DNA of 64,000 bases from contig NC_040032.1 of the NCBI RefSeq assembly GCF_000972845.2, positions 7,518,394-7,582,393 of the forward strand, given 5' to 3'. Within the stretch, counting starts at the first letter, position 1, and each line of letters begins with the position of its first letter. This document shows, one piece after another, positions 35,501 to 46,265 of the stretch. This DNA comes from Larimichthys crocea (lineage: Eukaryota; Chordata; Actinopteri; Sciaenidae). The notes under the pieces are model-generated. The model saw only the letters and a program-made list of their open reading frames with translations. It searched no databases and had not been told where the DNA came from. A program made the position numbers and the translations under genes.

Positions 35501-36492
35501 TGACAGCCTGTGGTTTAGGACCGATCCATGTCAATGTCTTCAGGTCCAATGATAGGAAGTCTTCTCCATCATAACCGTATTGATTAAAACCATGAACCTC
35601 TCCAGTCTCATCATCCCACTCACAACCACCCACCCTCTGTAAAATGTGGACACCTGAGAGAGAGACAGAGACAGAAACACTCTGTAAATAAGTTTGATGT
35701 ACAGATGAACTTTCCAGTGAAAGACAGTAGCTAATGTTCTATGAATTGACAGATGACTTCCAACGTCAGTATTCAAAGTGAGAATGTCTTCTTGCATCCT
35801 ATTCACATCAGTCTCTTAATCAAAGTCACACCTGTGTGACACCTGCAGTCTCAGCTCTAAATATCTTGCAGATGTCTGTAAAGTGCACATGTGAGCACAT
35901 GAGTACATGTTCAGAATAGAAGCTAAATCTGTTTGACCAACAACAATAAAAGGAAGTGAAACATTTTAGCAGGAAAAAGTCAAACACAACATGAAGAAAT
36001 ACTTTACCTCCACTTTGGTTGAAGCGCTGCTTCAAATGAGAAATCGTGGCTTTGAAGAAGTTTGGCCCTCTCTGAAAACACTGTATATTGTAGTACTCCA
36101 ACTGCTGAGGATCCTCTTCTGATATTTTTTTTGTCCAGTCATATTTTAGTTCTAGTTTCTTTGTGTTGCTGTCACAGTAACCTAACAGAATGTCATTAAA
36201 GACTGCAGTTCCCACAAACTCTGGGAAGTTTGTGACTCCAGATGATGCAGTTGTGAAAAACTTCAGGGAGTGTTTCACTGCAGGACAAACAAGGTTTATA
36301 TATTCAGTATAAATACACATCATCATGTATTTCAGTGAGATTCAGTTCAAAGGTCAAAGTGAAACTAAACTAGAGTTTGTTGTTAAGCCATGCACAAGGA
36401 AAATACAAAGATCTAAAAGTAAAGATTTCAAATGTGATCTTACCTGATGATGAAACTTGACAGAAGAGAAGCAACAAAAATAATTTTTTCAT
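32509..36492 (-). CDS. MHC class I-like heavy chain, copy A, intact
   Basis: A cell-surface class I heavy chain by domain order. Minus-strand exons: leader 36492-36444 ([16 protein letters not shown]), alpha1 36277-36008, alpha2 35653-35375, alpha3 35200-34898, transmembrane 34734-34630 ([17 protein letters not shown], then CKKKK), an 18-nt exon 32812-32795 and tail 32609-32509. All junctions are GT-AG, internal exons are phase 1, and the sum is 1125 nt (374 residues) with no break. Alpha3 has the Ig cysteines ([14 protein letters not shown]) and two N-glycosylation sequons (NLSS, NLSG). Alpha2 keeps Cys101 but has Tyr where Cys164 should be. Tyr7 and Tyr59 equivalents are Phe and Gln. A 4-bp insertion in the tail exon adds about 17 residues beyond the stop used in B and D. 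Non-classical by inference; lineage (U, L or P) not settled. Confidence 0.9.
32950..33200 (+). mobile_element. LINE RT C-terminal fragment
   Basis: Plus frame [19 protein letters not shown], then [12 protein letters not shown], typical of the end of L2-clade ORF2. Lies in the transmembrane-to-tail intron of class I copy A. Confidence 0.75.
33205..33302 (-). mobile_element. tRNA-derived SINE remnant
   Basis: The minus strand reads GGGGCGTCGGTTAGCTCAGT at its start, a pol III A-box-like tRNA head, with an internal deletion before the common ATGTCATTCCCCCATCTC segment. Confidence 0.5.
33303..34480 (-). mobile_element. decayed LINE with EN and RT motifs
   Basis: Minus-strand frames give [18 protein letters not shown] (C-terminal), [11 protein letters not shown] (about 33760-33730), [12 protein letters not shown] (about 33860-33825) and, further upstream, an endonuclease-like IVGDFN (about 34170). 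The element is inverted relative to the adjacent 32950-33200 fragment. It expands the copy A intron. Confidence 0.75.
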
Positions 36493-36505
36493 CTTGTTTT
36501 GACGA

Positions 36506-36893
36506 AGACGTGTCGTGAAAAGACCGAGCTGCTTCCTCTGTTCTGTTTACTGATCAGTGATCATGAAGGGAGGAGTGTCTGTTCTGAACAGAGATGGATG
36601 ATTGTCAAACCTGTTTCTCACCTTTAAATAGTTCTGTTACAGTCATTTGTCAGTGTGCCAAATGAAGAATACTTGATATTAATCACTGATACTTCCGAGT
36701 TCCACTTGTTTCACTTCAGTTGTCTGTCATGCAAAATATACAAAAGAGAAAGATACAAAAATAAAAGGAAATATGAATATAACTGTCTGTCTAAATCATC
36801 TTGTGTTGATGAAGACGTGTCGTGAAAAGACCGAGCTGCTTCCTCTGTTCTGTTTACTGACCAGTGATCATGAAGGGAGACATGTCTGTTCAT
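36506..36893 (-). repeat. duplicated 5' leader segment of copy A
   Basis: The about 85 bp directly upstream of the copy A start codon (36506-36590: CTTCATGATCACTGATCAGT, CAGAGGAAGCAGCTCGGTCT) is repeated at 36808-36893. The ATG-bearing exon is not repeated. It appears once in copies B and D. Confidence 0.8.
36708..36717 (-). promoter_or_regulatory. ISRE-like element, copy A
   Basis: GAAGTGAAAC on the minus strand fits the GAANNGAAAC core of interferon-stimulated response elements. It is 216 bp upstream of the start codon. Copy D has the identical element at the same distance (56006-56015). Copy B has lost it by deletion. Function is inferred only. Confidence 0.4.
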
Positions 36894-37227
36894 GATACTG
36901 TAGTTTGTGTTCAACGCGCATGTGATGATAAGAGAGCAGGAGGAGCCAATGGAGGCCCTCTAAACAGGCTCAAGAGCAGTAACAGAGGTCTGTATTCATA
37001 AAGTTATTGTAACGTTATTATATTCAGACCAACACCAATACAACACAGAGAGGTTTTTACGAGGCAGCTCTGCTTTACATGAACAATGTTACTGTGACGT
37101 TTTAGATTACACAGTAATTATACAGTTTTATACAGGTTTATTTTGATGCTGAACTGACAGTCAGACTGTTGACATGTGACGTCATTCATCACGTGTTTCT
37201 AGAGTGACGTGTTTTTATGGACACGTA

Positions 37228-37232
37228 AGGAA

Positions 37233-37269
<37 letters not shown>

Positions 37270-37270
37270 T
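37228..37270. repeat. (AAT)n microsatellite
   Basis: AATAATAAT run followed by its inverse ATTATTATT, making a small palindromic AT tract beside the hAT element. Confidence 0.85.
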
Positions 37271-38674
37271 CTTAAATACAGTCAGGCAGGGGTGGACTGG
37301 GACAAAAACTCAGCCCTGGCATTTTCAGTCCAGACCAGCCCACTACATTATCAGCAGACCCTACATACAGTAGAAGTCCACAAATCTCAGGGCATCTCCT
37401 GCATACTACAAAGGAGACTCATATTCCTTGATAGCAGTTAACAAATAAAGCACGTAACTATGAACTCAAGGACTAAAACTGACAGCTATAGCAATCAATC
37501 AATCTGTCTTTATTCATTATAAATCGCAACAGAAGTTATGTCATGACGAGACTAAACAGGAAGAACCTTCATGCTACCCTTTTAGTCTGTGACTGTGAAA
37601 ATCTTTTGGTATAAGCCGAGCATTACTTAAAACCTGTCTCTCTCTCATCATAGAAGAACTTCTAGCAGGTCAGGAAAACCTGTTTGACAGGAGATGATGG
37701 TAGCAGAGAATATAAAGAGACATTTATGAATTACCCATTGTCATTTTATCACACATATAGTATGTTTATTACATTTGTAGGAGCCGTATATTGTTTTGTT
37801 ATATCAGTATTCTGGATTTTAATTTATTTGGTCTGGTTGCCACAGTGATGTGTGTGGTTTGGGTCACATGGGTGCCAGCAGATGACACAGGTAATATTAG
37901 GGGCTGAATCGCCTGCACTAGGGAAGGAGAGAGGCAGGTTTAGGTAGCCGTAATTTTTTGTTGAGTGCTTTTTGTTTAGTTTGAATGCGCTGTGATAAAT
38001 GCCAACAACAGCGAACATTAAATCTCATTATCTCCATCTCATTAAATATGCTGAAACTTACCTGGGCACCTCATGCTTCTCTGAGCATCAGCGCGTCGTA
38101 CGAAATATACAGGACCTAACCTCAGCCTCTCTAGCGACATTTGGAAGGATTTGGAAAGCCGCAACAACATTATTAAGTCATCACCACAACTCAAGTATGA
38201 ATTCATAGAACATTATAAGACACGTGACATACCCAACAAATCAGAGACGTCTCAGTAGCAGAAAGGTGGTGAAGTGGAGGCAGTAAGAGAGCAAGTCCTC
38301 GGACATGGACAGACGGGGAACAACTCCTCAGGCTCTCACATGTCGAGTGGTCGACCTGAGAGGGACATGGATACATTATTAATTCTGAAAAATAAAGAAA
38401 ATGTTTTTCCTCTGTCCTGCATCTAGAGTTGAAAACTTGGATGGAGAAGAATTGATAATTTAGTGTAAACGAGTACACCATTAAGGATCAACACATAAGC
38501 ACAACACAACTTCTAAAAGCATCAATAAAATGAATGAATTAGTCCATCCATAATGAGTGACGTGTTTGATTCTGCTTCTTTATTCACAGCTCATTGGTCT
38601 GTTGCCATGGAAACAAGAGACTGCTGACGTCACATTCGATGTGAAAACGGTTTCTTCTTTGTTTCGGACTCGTC

Positions 38675-38827
38675 TTACTGACCGTGAATGCCTCCAGCAG
38701 CTCTCTCCCGCCGCGTGGTGACCCCAAACAGGTCTGTCAGGTTTGAACATTTAGCAGCTTCCACTTCCAGAGACTTTAGCTGTTTTTTAACCCGCAGCTT
38801 TTCCGCGCGTTTCTTGCGGTTATCCAT
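38675..38827 (-). CDS. basic N-terminal segment of a hAT/ZMYM1-like transposase
   Basis: MDNRKKRAEKLRVKKQLKSL, then EAAKCSNLTDLFG, ends at a stop after 50 residues. A short lysine/arginine-rich start leading into AAKCxxLTDxF resembles the beginning of fish hAT transposases annotated as ZMYM1-like. It may be the first exon of the autonomous parent. No catalytic region follows inside the element. Confidence 0.4.
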   Translation of the reverse strand: MDNRKKRAEKLRVKKQLKSLEVEAAKCSNLTDLFGVTTRRERAAGGIHGQ

Positions 38828-39018
38828 TTTAAACTCGTCCCGCCATTCCCGCCCATGCCACGAGGCCCCGCCCACCCTGGTTTGTGTTGTGATTGACAGC
38901 TCTGTCAGCCCATGATTGATTGACAGTGACAAACATGGACCAATAATATGTGTCGATGCTGGCGACACGCTGCCAGCCCTCTGTAGCTAATTGGCCAGCA
39001 CAATTGGAGGGAACTGAG

Positions 39019-39050
39019 AGAAAACAAAACAAAACAAAACAAAACAAAAC
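39019..39050. repeat. (AAAAC)n microsatellite
   Basis: Six AAAAC-type units inside the right part of the hAT element. Confidence 0.85.
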
Positions 39051-39123
39051 ATACTGGACCGGCCCGTCCCACATTGGTTCAATGCCCGATATGCCAGATG
39101 ACCAGTCCACCCCTGCAGTTAGG

Positions 39124-40290
39124 GTTAGAAGATTGCACTTCAACAACAGACTGGTTAAATCTAGAGTAGAATCTAAAATTCTTCTCCTTACTTACAAAGC
39201 TCTTTATGGTCAGACACCATCATATCTAAAAGAGCTCATAGTACCTTACTACCCCTCTAGAACACTGCGCTCTCAGGACGCTGGGTTCCTTGTGGTTCCT
39301 ATAGTCTCCAAAAGTAGATTGGGAGCCAGAGCTTTCAGCTATCAGGCTCCTCTTCTGTGGAACAAACTACCATTCTGGGTTCAGGAGGCAGACACGGTCA
39401 ACACCTTTAAGAGTAGACTGAAGACTTTCCTTTTTGATAGAGCTTATAGTTAGGGCTGGCTTAGGTCATCCCTTAGTTATGCTGCCATAGGATTAGACTC
39501 TCTCTCTCTCTCTCTCTCTGTGTCTCTTTTAGGGTTATGCCTAGTCAGACACAGTATTGGTTGAAGATGCAGTCACATCTCCCTTACTGAAAACTCTCTC
39601 TCAGGTTCCATTGCTGCTGTAATCATTTTATCAGTCATTGTAATTCATTGTCATTTTATCAGTCATTGTAATTCATTGTCATTTCATCAGTCATTGTAAT
39701 TGTACAATATGTTTGTGTTGATTTGTTCTGTACATGTGACATCTCTTGCACGTCTGTCCGTCCTGGGAGAGGGATCGCTGGAGAGTTTTTCCTCACTCGA
39801 ACCGAGGGTCTAAGGACAGAGGGTGTCACTCCCTGTACAGATTGTAAAGCCTNNNNNNNNNNTCATACGGTATTGGTTGAAGATGCAGTCACATCTCCCT
39901 TACCGAAATCTCTCAGGATCCATTGCTACTGTAATCATTTTATCAGTCATTGTAATTCATTGTCATTTTATCAGTCATTGTAATTCATTGTCATTTTATC
40001 AGTCATTGTAATTGTACAATATGTTTGTGTTGATTTGTTCTGTACACGTGACATCCATTGCACGTCTGTCCGTCCTGGGAGAGGGATCCCTCCTCTGTGG
40101 CTCTTCCTGAGGTTTCTTCCACCTTTTTTCCCTGTTAAAGGTTTTTTGTGGGCAAGTTTTTCCTCACTCGAACCGAGGGTCTAAGGACAGAGGGTGTCAC
40201 TCCCTGTACAGATTGTAAAGCCTCAGAGGAAAATGGACTTTGTGACTTTGGGCTCTACAAATAAAATCTGATTTGATTTGATTTGACTGA
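39124..40290 (+). mobile_element. L2-clade LINE 3' half, split by a 10-N gap
   Basis: Begins within the last RT/C-terminal part: [40 protein letters not shown], and a stop after FLFDRAYS at 39453. Then comes a CT run and 3' UTR. After the gap (39853-39862) the sequence from GTATTGGTTGAAGATGCAGT onward is repeated, and it ends at about 40285 with the TGATTTGATTTGA tail. The repeat across the gap is either a tandem copy or an assembly artefact. Confidence 0.85.
39853..39862. other. assembly gap, 10 N
   Basis: Lies inside a LINE, with partly duplicated sequence on both sides. Confidence 0.99.
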
Positions 40291-40635
40291 TTGAACATCT
40301 GCAAAGTCCTGCTGCCCGCAACAAAGGACCAGAGCTTCACACTTTACACTTGTTGTTGCCGTCTTGTGGCAAGTTGCTGAAACACACCCTGAAGTCCACT
40401 TGGTGGTTTCGCTGTCTCCTTTTTGAACAATGAAGTGAAGTGCTTATAATAAAACATATTAAGATAAGCTTGTCTGACAGCTATCTCTACTCAGAGCTGA
40501 CATTAATATCAAACTTTTCATCCAGTTACTCTGTGAGAATACTGACTGCTCAGTTAATATTCATATAACTGGATCTATAGTCACAGGTGAGTGTGTGGAC
40601 TTAGAAAAAGAGCCAAATGTTTGAGAGTTGTGGAT

Positions 40636-40641
40636 TTTATT
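40636..40641 (-). promoter_or_regulatory. likely polyadenylation signal of class I copy B
   Basis: AATAAA on the minus strand in GCACAATAAAATCC, 490 bp after the copy B stop. The same context is kept for copy C at 45214-45219. Confidence 0.4.
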
Positions 40642-41428
40642 GTGCAGTGAAACATCAGCACAAAAAGAAAGAACAATACATTTGATGTGGATTCATTTAT
40701 GTTCATTAATACACAGTAACATGTGACAAAAGTTGGATGAGCATTCCTATGAAATCATGTGAATTCATGTTCAATATTCAAGCTGCCTTTAAATCCTTCA
40801 TTCACCAAACAAACAGCATCTGCAGTATGAGCCAGCCTTATATTTACATGGTATCTGCTCAGGATGAACTACACTGACTGACCCCACTGACTTTATAAGT
40901 GACTTCATGTGAACGTCATGACCCGCTCAGTAATCCAACCACCATCACTGTCTGTCTGGTTCCACTAGTCTTATCAGTAGACACTAGTTAGTGTGTGGTA
41001 TGAGAAACTTTTCATTAATTATGTCCCCTGATCTGTCTTACCAAACAAAAGAACATAGTTTCACTCATCCATCACAAGAGCTGATTTAAAGTTTACTGTG
41101 TTTATATGTTTACAGTGTGTTTGTCGTTCAGGTCTCTGGATTCAGATTCTCACAGAGCTCAGAGCTGTCAGCAGCTGTAAGATGAGAAACAAACTGTTAA
41201 ACTGTGTAAAGTTCACTCATCCTGCACTGAACTTTTAGAAACATTAAATACAGGAAACAGTCTTTAAAAAGTTCATCTGCACAATAATGTGAAACACTTT
41301 TTAATCTGCAGCATAAAGTGTGAGTCAGATCAGTTGAAATCAAATAAAAGATTGACTTACAAGATGGAGGACGTGAGGCTGAAATCAAAAGAGAAATCAT
41401 TTCAGTTCCAGTTGTCAGTTTCTTTTCA

Positions 41429-41516
41429 AATCAAATCAAATCAAATCAATTTTATTTGTATAGCCCAAAGTCACAAAGTACATTTGCCTCAGAGGGCTTT
41501 ACAATCTGTACAATCT
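41429..41516 (-). mobile_element. short LINE 3' tail insertion in copy B intron
   Basis: AAATCAAATCAAATCAATTT through the ACATTTGCCTCAGAGGGC block. It replaces about 70 bp present at the same place in copies A and C. Confidence 0.85.
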
Positions 41517-41934
41517 GTTTTCTCATCACTTCTCTCCCACATCATCATGGTATAGTCATATTATCATGACTGACACAGTTACTGTTGTTACTTCTAATTG
41601 TTGAGTTCAGGAAAGTCAAATAATGATCCTTCTTAATCTTTTAATTTTTCTTTTCTCACTGTATGAGCCATTTCAACATGTTCAAAGATGTTTGGCCAGC
41701 AGGTGGCATCAGAGTGCTTTTGTATCAATTTGACTGTTGTCTACAGCATACAGGTAGGGCAGGTATGGCAAGGCATAGGTGTGTTTGTTTGTGTATGAGA
41801 AACTAGTTTCTAGAGATAAAGTGTTGCATCGATAATGGATCCTTGCCATTTGTTGGAGTTTCACAAAATAAACAAGACAAGTTGGACTCTCACGTGTCTT
41901 TTGTATCTAGAACCTACAATCACTCTTCACCCCT

Positions 41935-42600
41935 CTGTGCAGCCAACAGCTGCTTAAAGTTTTAGGCTTGCCAGTTCAACTGTGGTAAATGCCAGTCGAG
42001 CTCCATGGTGCCGGGCAGTTAGCACAGGGTCCACTACAGGACGTCGGGTCGGGCCCTCAGGCCACCCTCATGAAGTCTGTTTCTGATTGTTTGGTCATGA
42101 AGTCTGTTTCTGATTGTTTGGTCAGAGACATTCACACCAGTGCCCCCTGTCCAGCTCTTCTAGAGTAACTGCCTGTCTACTGGAATCTCCTCCATGCTCC
42201 TGAGACTGTGCTGGGAGACACAGGAAACCTTCTGGCAAAGACACGTATTGATGTCCCACCCTGGAGGAGTTGGACTACCTGTGCAACCTCTGTAGGGTCC
42301 AGGTACTGCACCATGCTACCTGCAGTGATACTGACTCTAGCCAAATGCAAAACTAATGAGAAACTGGTGAGGAGGAAAAAAATGTCAGCAGCCTCCACCT
42401 GTAAAAACATTCCTGTTTTCAGGGTCGTCTCATAGTAGAAGAAGATTCAGTTGAGAGACGAGGGACGGTCCATAATGACCTTTGTCTTGTTGTTTTCTTC
42501 CCATCACTGGCACTTGACCTCACGAGCCTCCTGTGTGCTGTAATGTCTTGCCATCTCCAAAATGAATATTCCCACACTTCTGCCACAACCATGTGCATCA
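41935..42600 (-). pseudogene. Tc1/mariner-like transposase fragments
   Basis: Minus strand from about 42310: MVQYLDPTEVAQVVQLLQGG, then SIRVFARRFPVSPSTVSGAW, the helix-turn-helix start of a fish Tc1-like transposase. After a break, RNRLHEGGLRAR follows near 42085. A separate piece upstream (42604-42419) may be another part of the same element. The DDE core is absent. Located in the transmembrane-to-tail intron of class I copy B. Confidence 0.65.
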
Positions 42601-42664
42601 GCACATATGTCCCCGGGATCCCTTCATAATAAAGTTATTTTTCAATAGACATATTTTTTTGTTT

Positions 42665-42752
42665 TAGTGTGAAAAAAGGGTGGGTGGTGGCAGTGGGACT
42701 CATTGGGTGCTAAGCACCCCAAAAGCTCTGACCCTAGAATCGCCCCTGGACT
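42665..42752 (-). mobile_element. DNA transposon end fragment
   Basis: The minus strand starts CCAGGGGCGATTCTAGGGTC, a frequent hAT-like terminus in fish. It sits 17 bp from the copy B transmembrane exon donor. Confidence 0.45.
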
Positions 42753-44685
42753 TAGCAGTTACACTCACCTTTCTTCTTCTTGTAAATGATGAATCCAGTG
42801 ACAGCGATGAGGACGACAGCAAGAACAAGCACTGCAGCAGTGATGGGGACGGTCATGTGACTCGGCTTCTCTGTTAAATAAAAAATCAAACTGGTCCAGA
42901 TAAAGCAGGTTAGAACAGAAGTACATCCATCTAAGGATTTATTCATACGTAATATTTCTATGACTTTTTTCACAGCTGAATTCAAACAAACAACATGCAG
43001 TCCCATTCAGCACCCTCTAATCCCAGTCTTACCCCAGTTGGTCCTGATCTCTGCTTTGTCCAGTCTGGTGACGATGTCGTCCTCTACACCAGAGAGATGA
43101 AACACACAGTCGTACCTCCTCCAGTCTTCAGGTGTGACTGATGAAAGGTTCAGGTCGACGCTCATCTGGAAGGTTCCATCATGGTTGGGGAGGATCTCTC
43201 CGTGCTCCACGTCCTCATGAAACTCCTCTCCATCTTTCCTCCAGAACATCATGGCTCTGTCAGGGTAGAAACCTGTAGCATGGCAGGTGACTGGAGAGGA
43301 GGGAGTCTTCTGGAGGAGAGACACTGAGGGAAGCTCTGCAGACAGCGAAAGATCACAGTGTCAATTGTTCAGCATCCAGAAATGTCAGTCTGTACTGATT
43401 GTTAGGACTAACTCAAATCTGACCACTACAAAACAAAGAGCCAAAACAAGTTCATATCAGACTGACTGGAGTGATGAACAATGACACTTCAGGTCATGTG
43501 ACCACCTGTTTCAGCAGAGAGCTGCTGCCATAGACCAAATATTTCTTCAGCAACTTAGGACAAACACGTGTGAGGTAAATCACGTTGAAACTTGTTCCGG
43601 CTTTGTCAGCATCCCATCTCTGTTTGATGATGGAAACCTGTGGTTTAGGAGTTATCCATGTTGATGTCTTCAGGTCAAATGATATGAAGTCTTCTCCATC
43701 ATAACCTACTGATAAAACCATGAACCTTTCCAGTCTCATCATCCCACTCCACAACCAGTCACCCTCTGTTAAATGTGGACACCTGAGAGAGAGACAGAGA
43801 CAGAAAACACTCTGTAAATAAGTTTGATGTACAGATGAACTTTCCAGTGAAAGACAGTAGCTAATGTTCTATGAATTGACAGATGACTTCCAATGTCAGT
43901 ATTCAAAGTGAGAATGTCTTCTTGCATCCTATTCACATCAGTCTCTTAATCAAAGTCACACCTGTGTGACACCTGCAGTCTCAGCTCTAAATATCTTGCA
44001 GATGTCTGTAAAATGCACATGTGAGCACATGAGTACATGTTCAGAATAGAAGCTAAATCTGTTTGACCAACAACAATAAAAGGAAGTGAAACATTTTAGC
44101 AGGAAAAAGGCAACACAAACATGAAGAAATACTTTACCTCCACTTTGGTTGAAGAGCTGCTTCAAAGTATTTATCAAGTATTTGAAGACGTTTGGCTCAC
44201 TCTGAAAACACTCTAAAGTGTAGTACTCCAACTGATGAGGATTGTCTTCAAAAAATGTTTTCACCCAGTCCTGTTTTAGTTCTATCTTCTTTCTGTTGCT
44301 GTCACAATAACATACCAAAATGTCATCAATCATTAGAGTTGCCATAAACTCTGGGAAGTTTGTGACTCCAGAAGATCCAGTCATGGAAAACTTCAGGGAG
44401 CGTTTCACTGCAGGACAAACAAGGTTTATATATTCAGTATAAATCACCTCATCATCACATTAGTCTAATTCCAGTCAACTATTTCAAATGTGATCTTACC
44501 CGATGATGAAACTTGACAGAAGAGAAGCAACAAAAATAATTTTTTCATCTTGTTTTGATGAAGACGTGTCGTGGAAAGACCGAGCTGCTTCCTCTGTTCT
44601 GTTTACTGATCAGTGATCATGAAGGGAGGTGTGTCTGTTCTGAACAGAGATGGATGATTGTCAAACCTGTTTCTCACCTTTAAAG

Positions 44686-44990
44686 AGTCATTATAGAGTG
44701 TGATGGCAGTGGACAGGAGTGACTTCCTGTAGCAGGAGCCTCCGACTGAACACTCTGCTGCTTCATCACCAGGAGAGGAAACGCAGTGTCCAGGACTCTG
44801 CTGACTGTGTGAGCCTCTTACCACATGTCTCCCAGCAGTACTTCATGAAGGGGTCGTACACATTCACAGCAGTACTGGGGAAATGACGATGTTGGGCATG
44901 TCACCCCTGCGCTGTGTTTGGAGGGATCGGGTATACTGAAAAATGTCTTTCCACCACAGTAGCTCTTTTACTTTATTCTACTTCCTGTTC
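44686..44990. repeat. 5' flank block, copy B
   Basis: AGTCATTATAGAGTGTGATG through AGTACTTCATGAAGGGG. Recurs at 56205-56520 (upstream of D) and partly at 51795-52060 (upstream of C). On the minus strand it contains CYRKSLLSTAITLYND, like the end of a LINE ORF2, so the block is probably an old LINE end carried along with the class I unit. Confidence 0.6.
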
Positions 44991-45139
44991 TTTTAATTTG
45001 CATGTCGTCTCAAAGTAAAAAATAAAACATAAACCTGCTTGACTGCTTTATTTTTAATTCACATCACTTCCTCGTGGTCCAACACCAATGATTAGAAGAA
45101 TTGGCAAAAATCAACATCAACACATCTAACACTGACACT

Positions 45140-45690
45140 GATTCATATAAACTGGATCTATACAGGTGAGTGTGTGGACTTGGAAAAGAGCCAAATGTTT
45201 GAGAGTTGTGGATTTTATTGTGCAGTGAAACATCAGAACCAAAGGACAGAACAATACATTTGATGTGGAATTCATTTATGTTCATTAATACACAGTAACA
45301 TGTGACAAAAGTTGGATGAGCATTCCTACGAAATCATGTCAATTCATGTTCAATATTCAAGCTGCCTTTAAATCCTTCATTCACCAAACAAACAGCATCT
45401 GCAGTATGAGCCAGCCTTATATTTACATGGTATCTGCTCAGGATGAACTACACTGACTGACCCCACTGACTTTATAAGTGACTTCATGTGAACGTCATGA
45501 CCCGCTCAGTAATCCAACCACCATCACTGTCTGTCTGGGTTCACTAGTCTTATCAGTAGACACTAGTTAGTGTGTGGTATGAGGAACTTTTCATTATTAC
45601 GTTCCCTGATCTGTCTTACCAAACAAAAGAACATAGTTTCACTCATCCATCACAAGAGCTGATTTAAAGACCTGTATGCAGAGTTTACAT
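45140..45690. repeat. 3' flank of class I copies B/C type
   Basis: Nearly identical to 40560-41100. Carries the AATAAA context and ATGTGACAAAAGTTGGATGA. Distinguishes the B/C pair from A/D/E. Confidence 0.75.
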
Positions 45691-45959
45691 GTTTACAGTA
45701 TTTGTGTAGTTATTTAAAAAGCAGATATATTATTTAAAAAAGATGAATGTTCATTTATTTAACATACTTTGAAACATGGATAGGAAATAAAGTTTTACAT
45801 CAAATAAAAATAAATTCTAAAGTAAAATCAATAGTCGTGAAAATATGAACAGACACATTTAAAAAAGAGATATGCACATTGATCATAACTACTTCACTTT
45901 TGCTGCAAAACACCATCTCTATGTTTTGTTTTTTTACTTCTGCAAAGCTACATAACGTG

Positions 45960-46265
45960 ACACTTGAGGAAACTCCCCAGATAGCATGGCAACATTGATT
46001 CAATGTTGATTCAGTGTCGGTCTGCTTCTGGGGATTGGTTTAATTAATGTTATTTCAATATTAGCTCAATGATAAAACAATTTTAAGTTGAACTAACAAT
46101 GATTTCATGTCTGTCTTGATCTATTTTTCATCATTAAATAACTTTTATTATTTAAGGGTGCAAACCTGATGAAAAATCAATGTTATATTTTTGCGCAAAG
46201 TTGATTCAATGACAGTTTTGTTGATGCATCAACATTTTTCCAATTTTGGTTCGGCCTCCTCGGAC
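45960..46265. mobile_element. interspersed element forming the end of copy C tail exon
   Basis: Short inverted TTGATTCAATG / CAATGTTGATTCAGTG motifs at both ends suggest a small non-autonomous DNA element. It interrupts the class I tail exon, so the last codons and stop of copy C come from it. Confidence 0.4.

Larger units (their letters stand above)
37287..39115. mobile_element. hAT DNA transposon with TIRs and 8-bp TSD
   Basis: Ends are CAGGGGTGGACTGG (37287-37300) and its exact inverse (39102-39115). They are flanked by CAGTCAGG (37279-37286) and CAGTTAGG (39116-39123), an 8-bp target duplication with one mismatch, as expected for hAT. At 1829 bp it is too short for a full transposase gene. 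The only coding remnant is a minus-strand N-terminal frame at 38827-38675. Confidence 0.85.
41128..44548 (-). pseudogene. MHC class I-like copy B, pseudogene
   Basis: Exons in the usual order: 44548-44500 leader, 44407-44138 alpha1, 43782-43506 alpha2, 43335-43033 alpha3, 42870-42769 transmembrane (one codon shorter than A), 41378-41361 microexon, 41174-41128 tail (ends ENLNPET). Alpha1 and alpha3 are open. Alpha2 is broken: TTA in copy A's equivalent place is TAA (43769-43771), five codons into the exon, followed by a +1, a -2 and a -1 indel, giving 277 nt instead of 279. Its splice sites are still GT-AG. The promoter side has also lost about 280 bp present in D. Assembly error cannot explain a substitution stop plus three indels easily, so I call it dead. 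Confidence 0.85.

Noticed and set aside
35826..36326. 166-residue frame as a single-exon protein
   Set aside because: It is alpha1 exon 36277-36008 read through its donor into the intron.
38950..39453. 167-residue plus frame
   Set aside because: A chance fusion of the hAT right end with the LINE ORF2 C-terminus that begins at about 39124.
42752..43006. 84-residue frame starting [17 protein letters not shown]
   Set aside because: Only the end of this frame is the class I transmembrane exon; the start reads through intron. The equivalent frame in copy A is out of phase.
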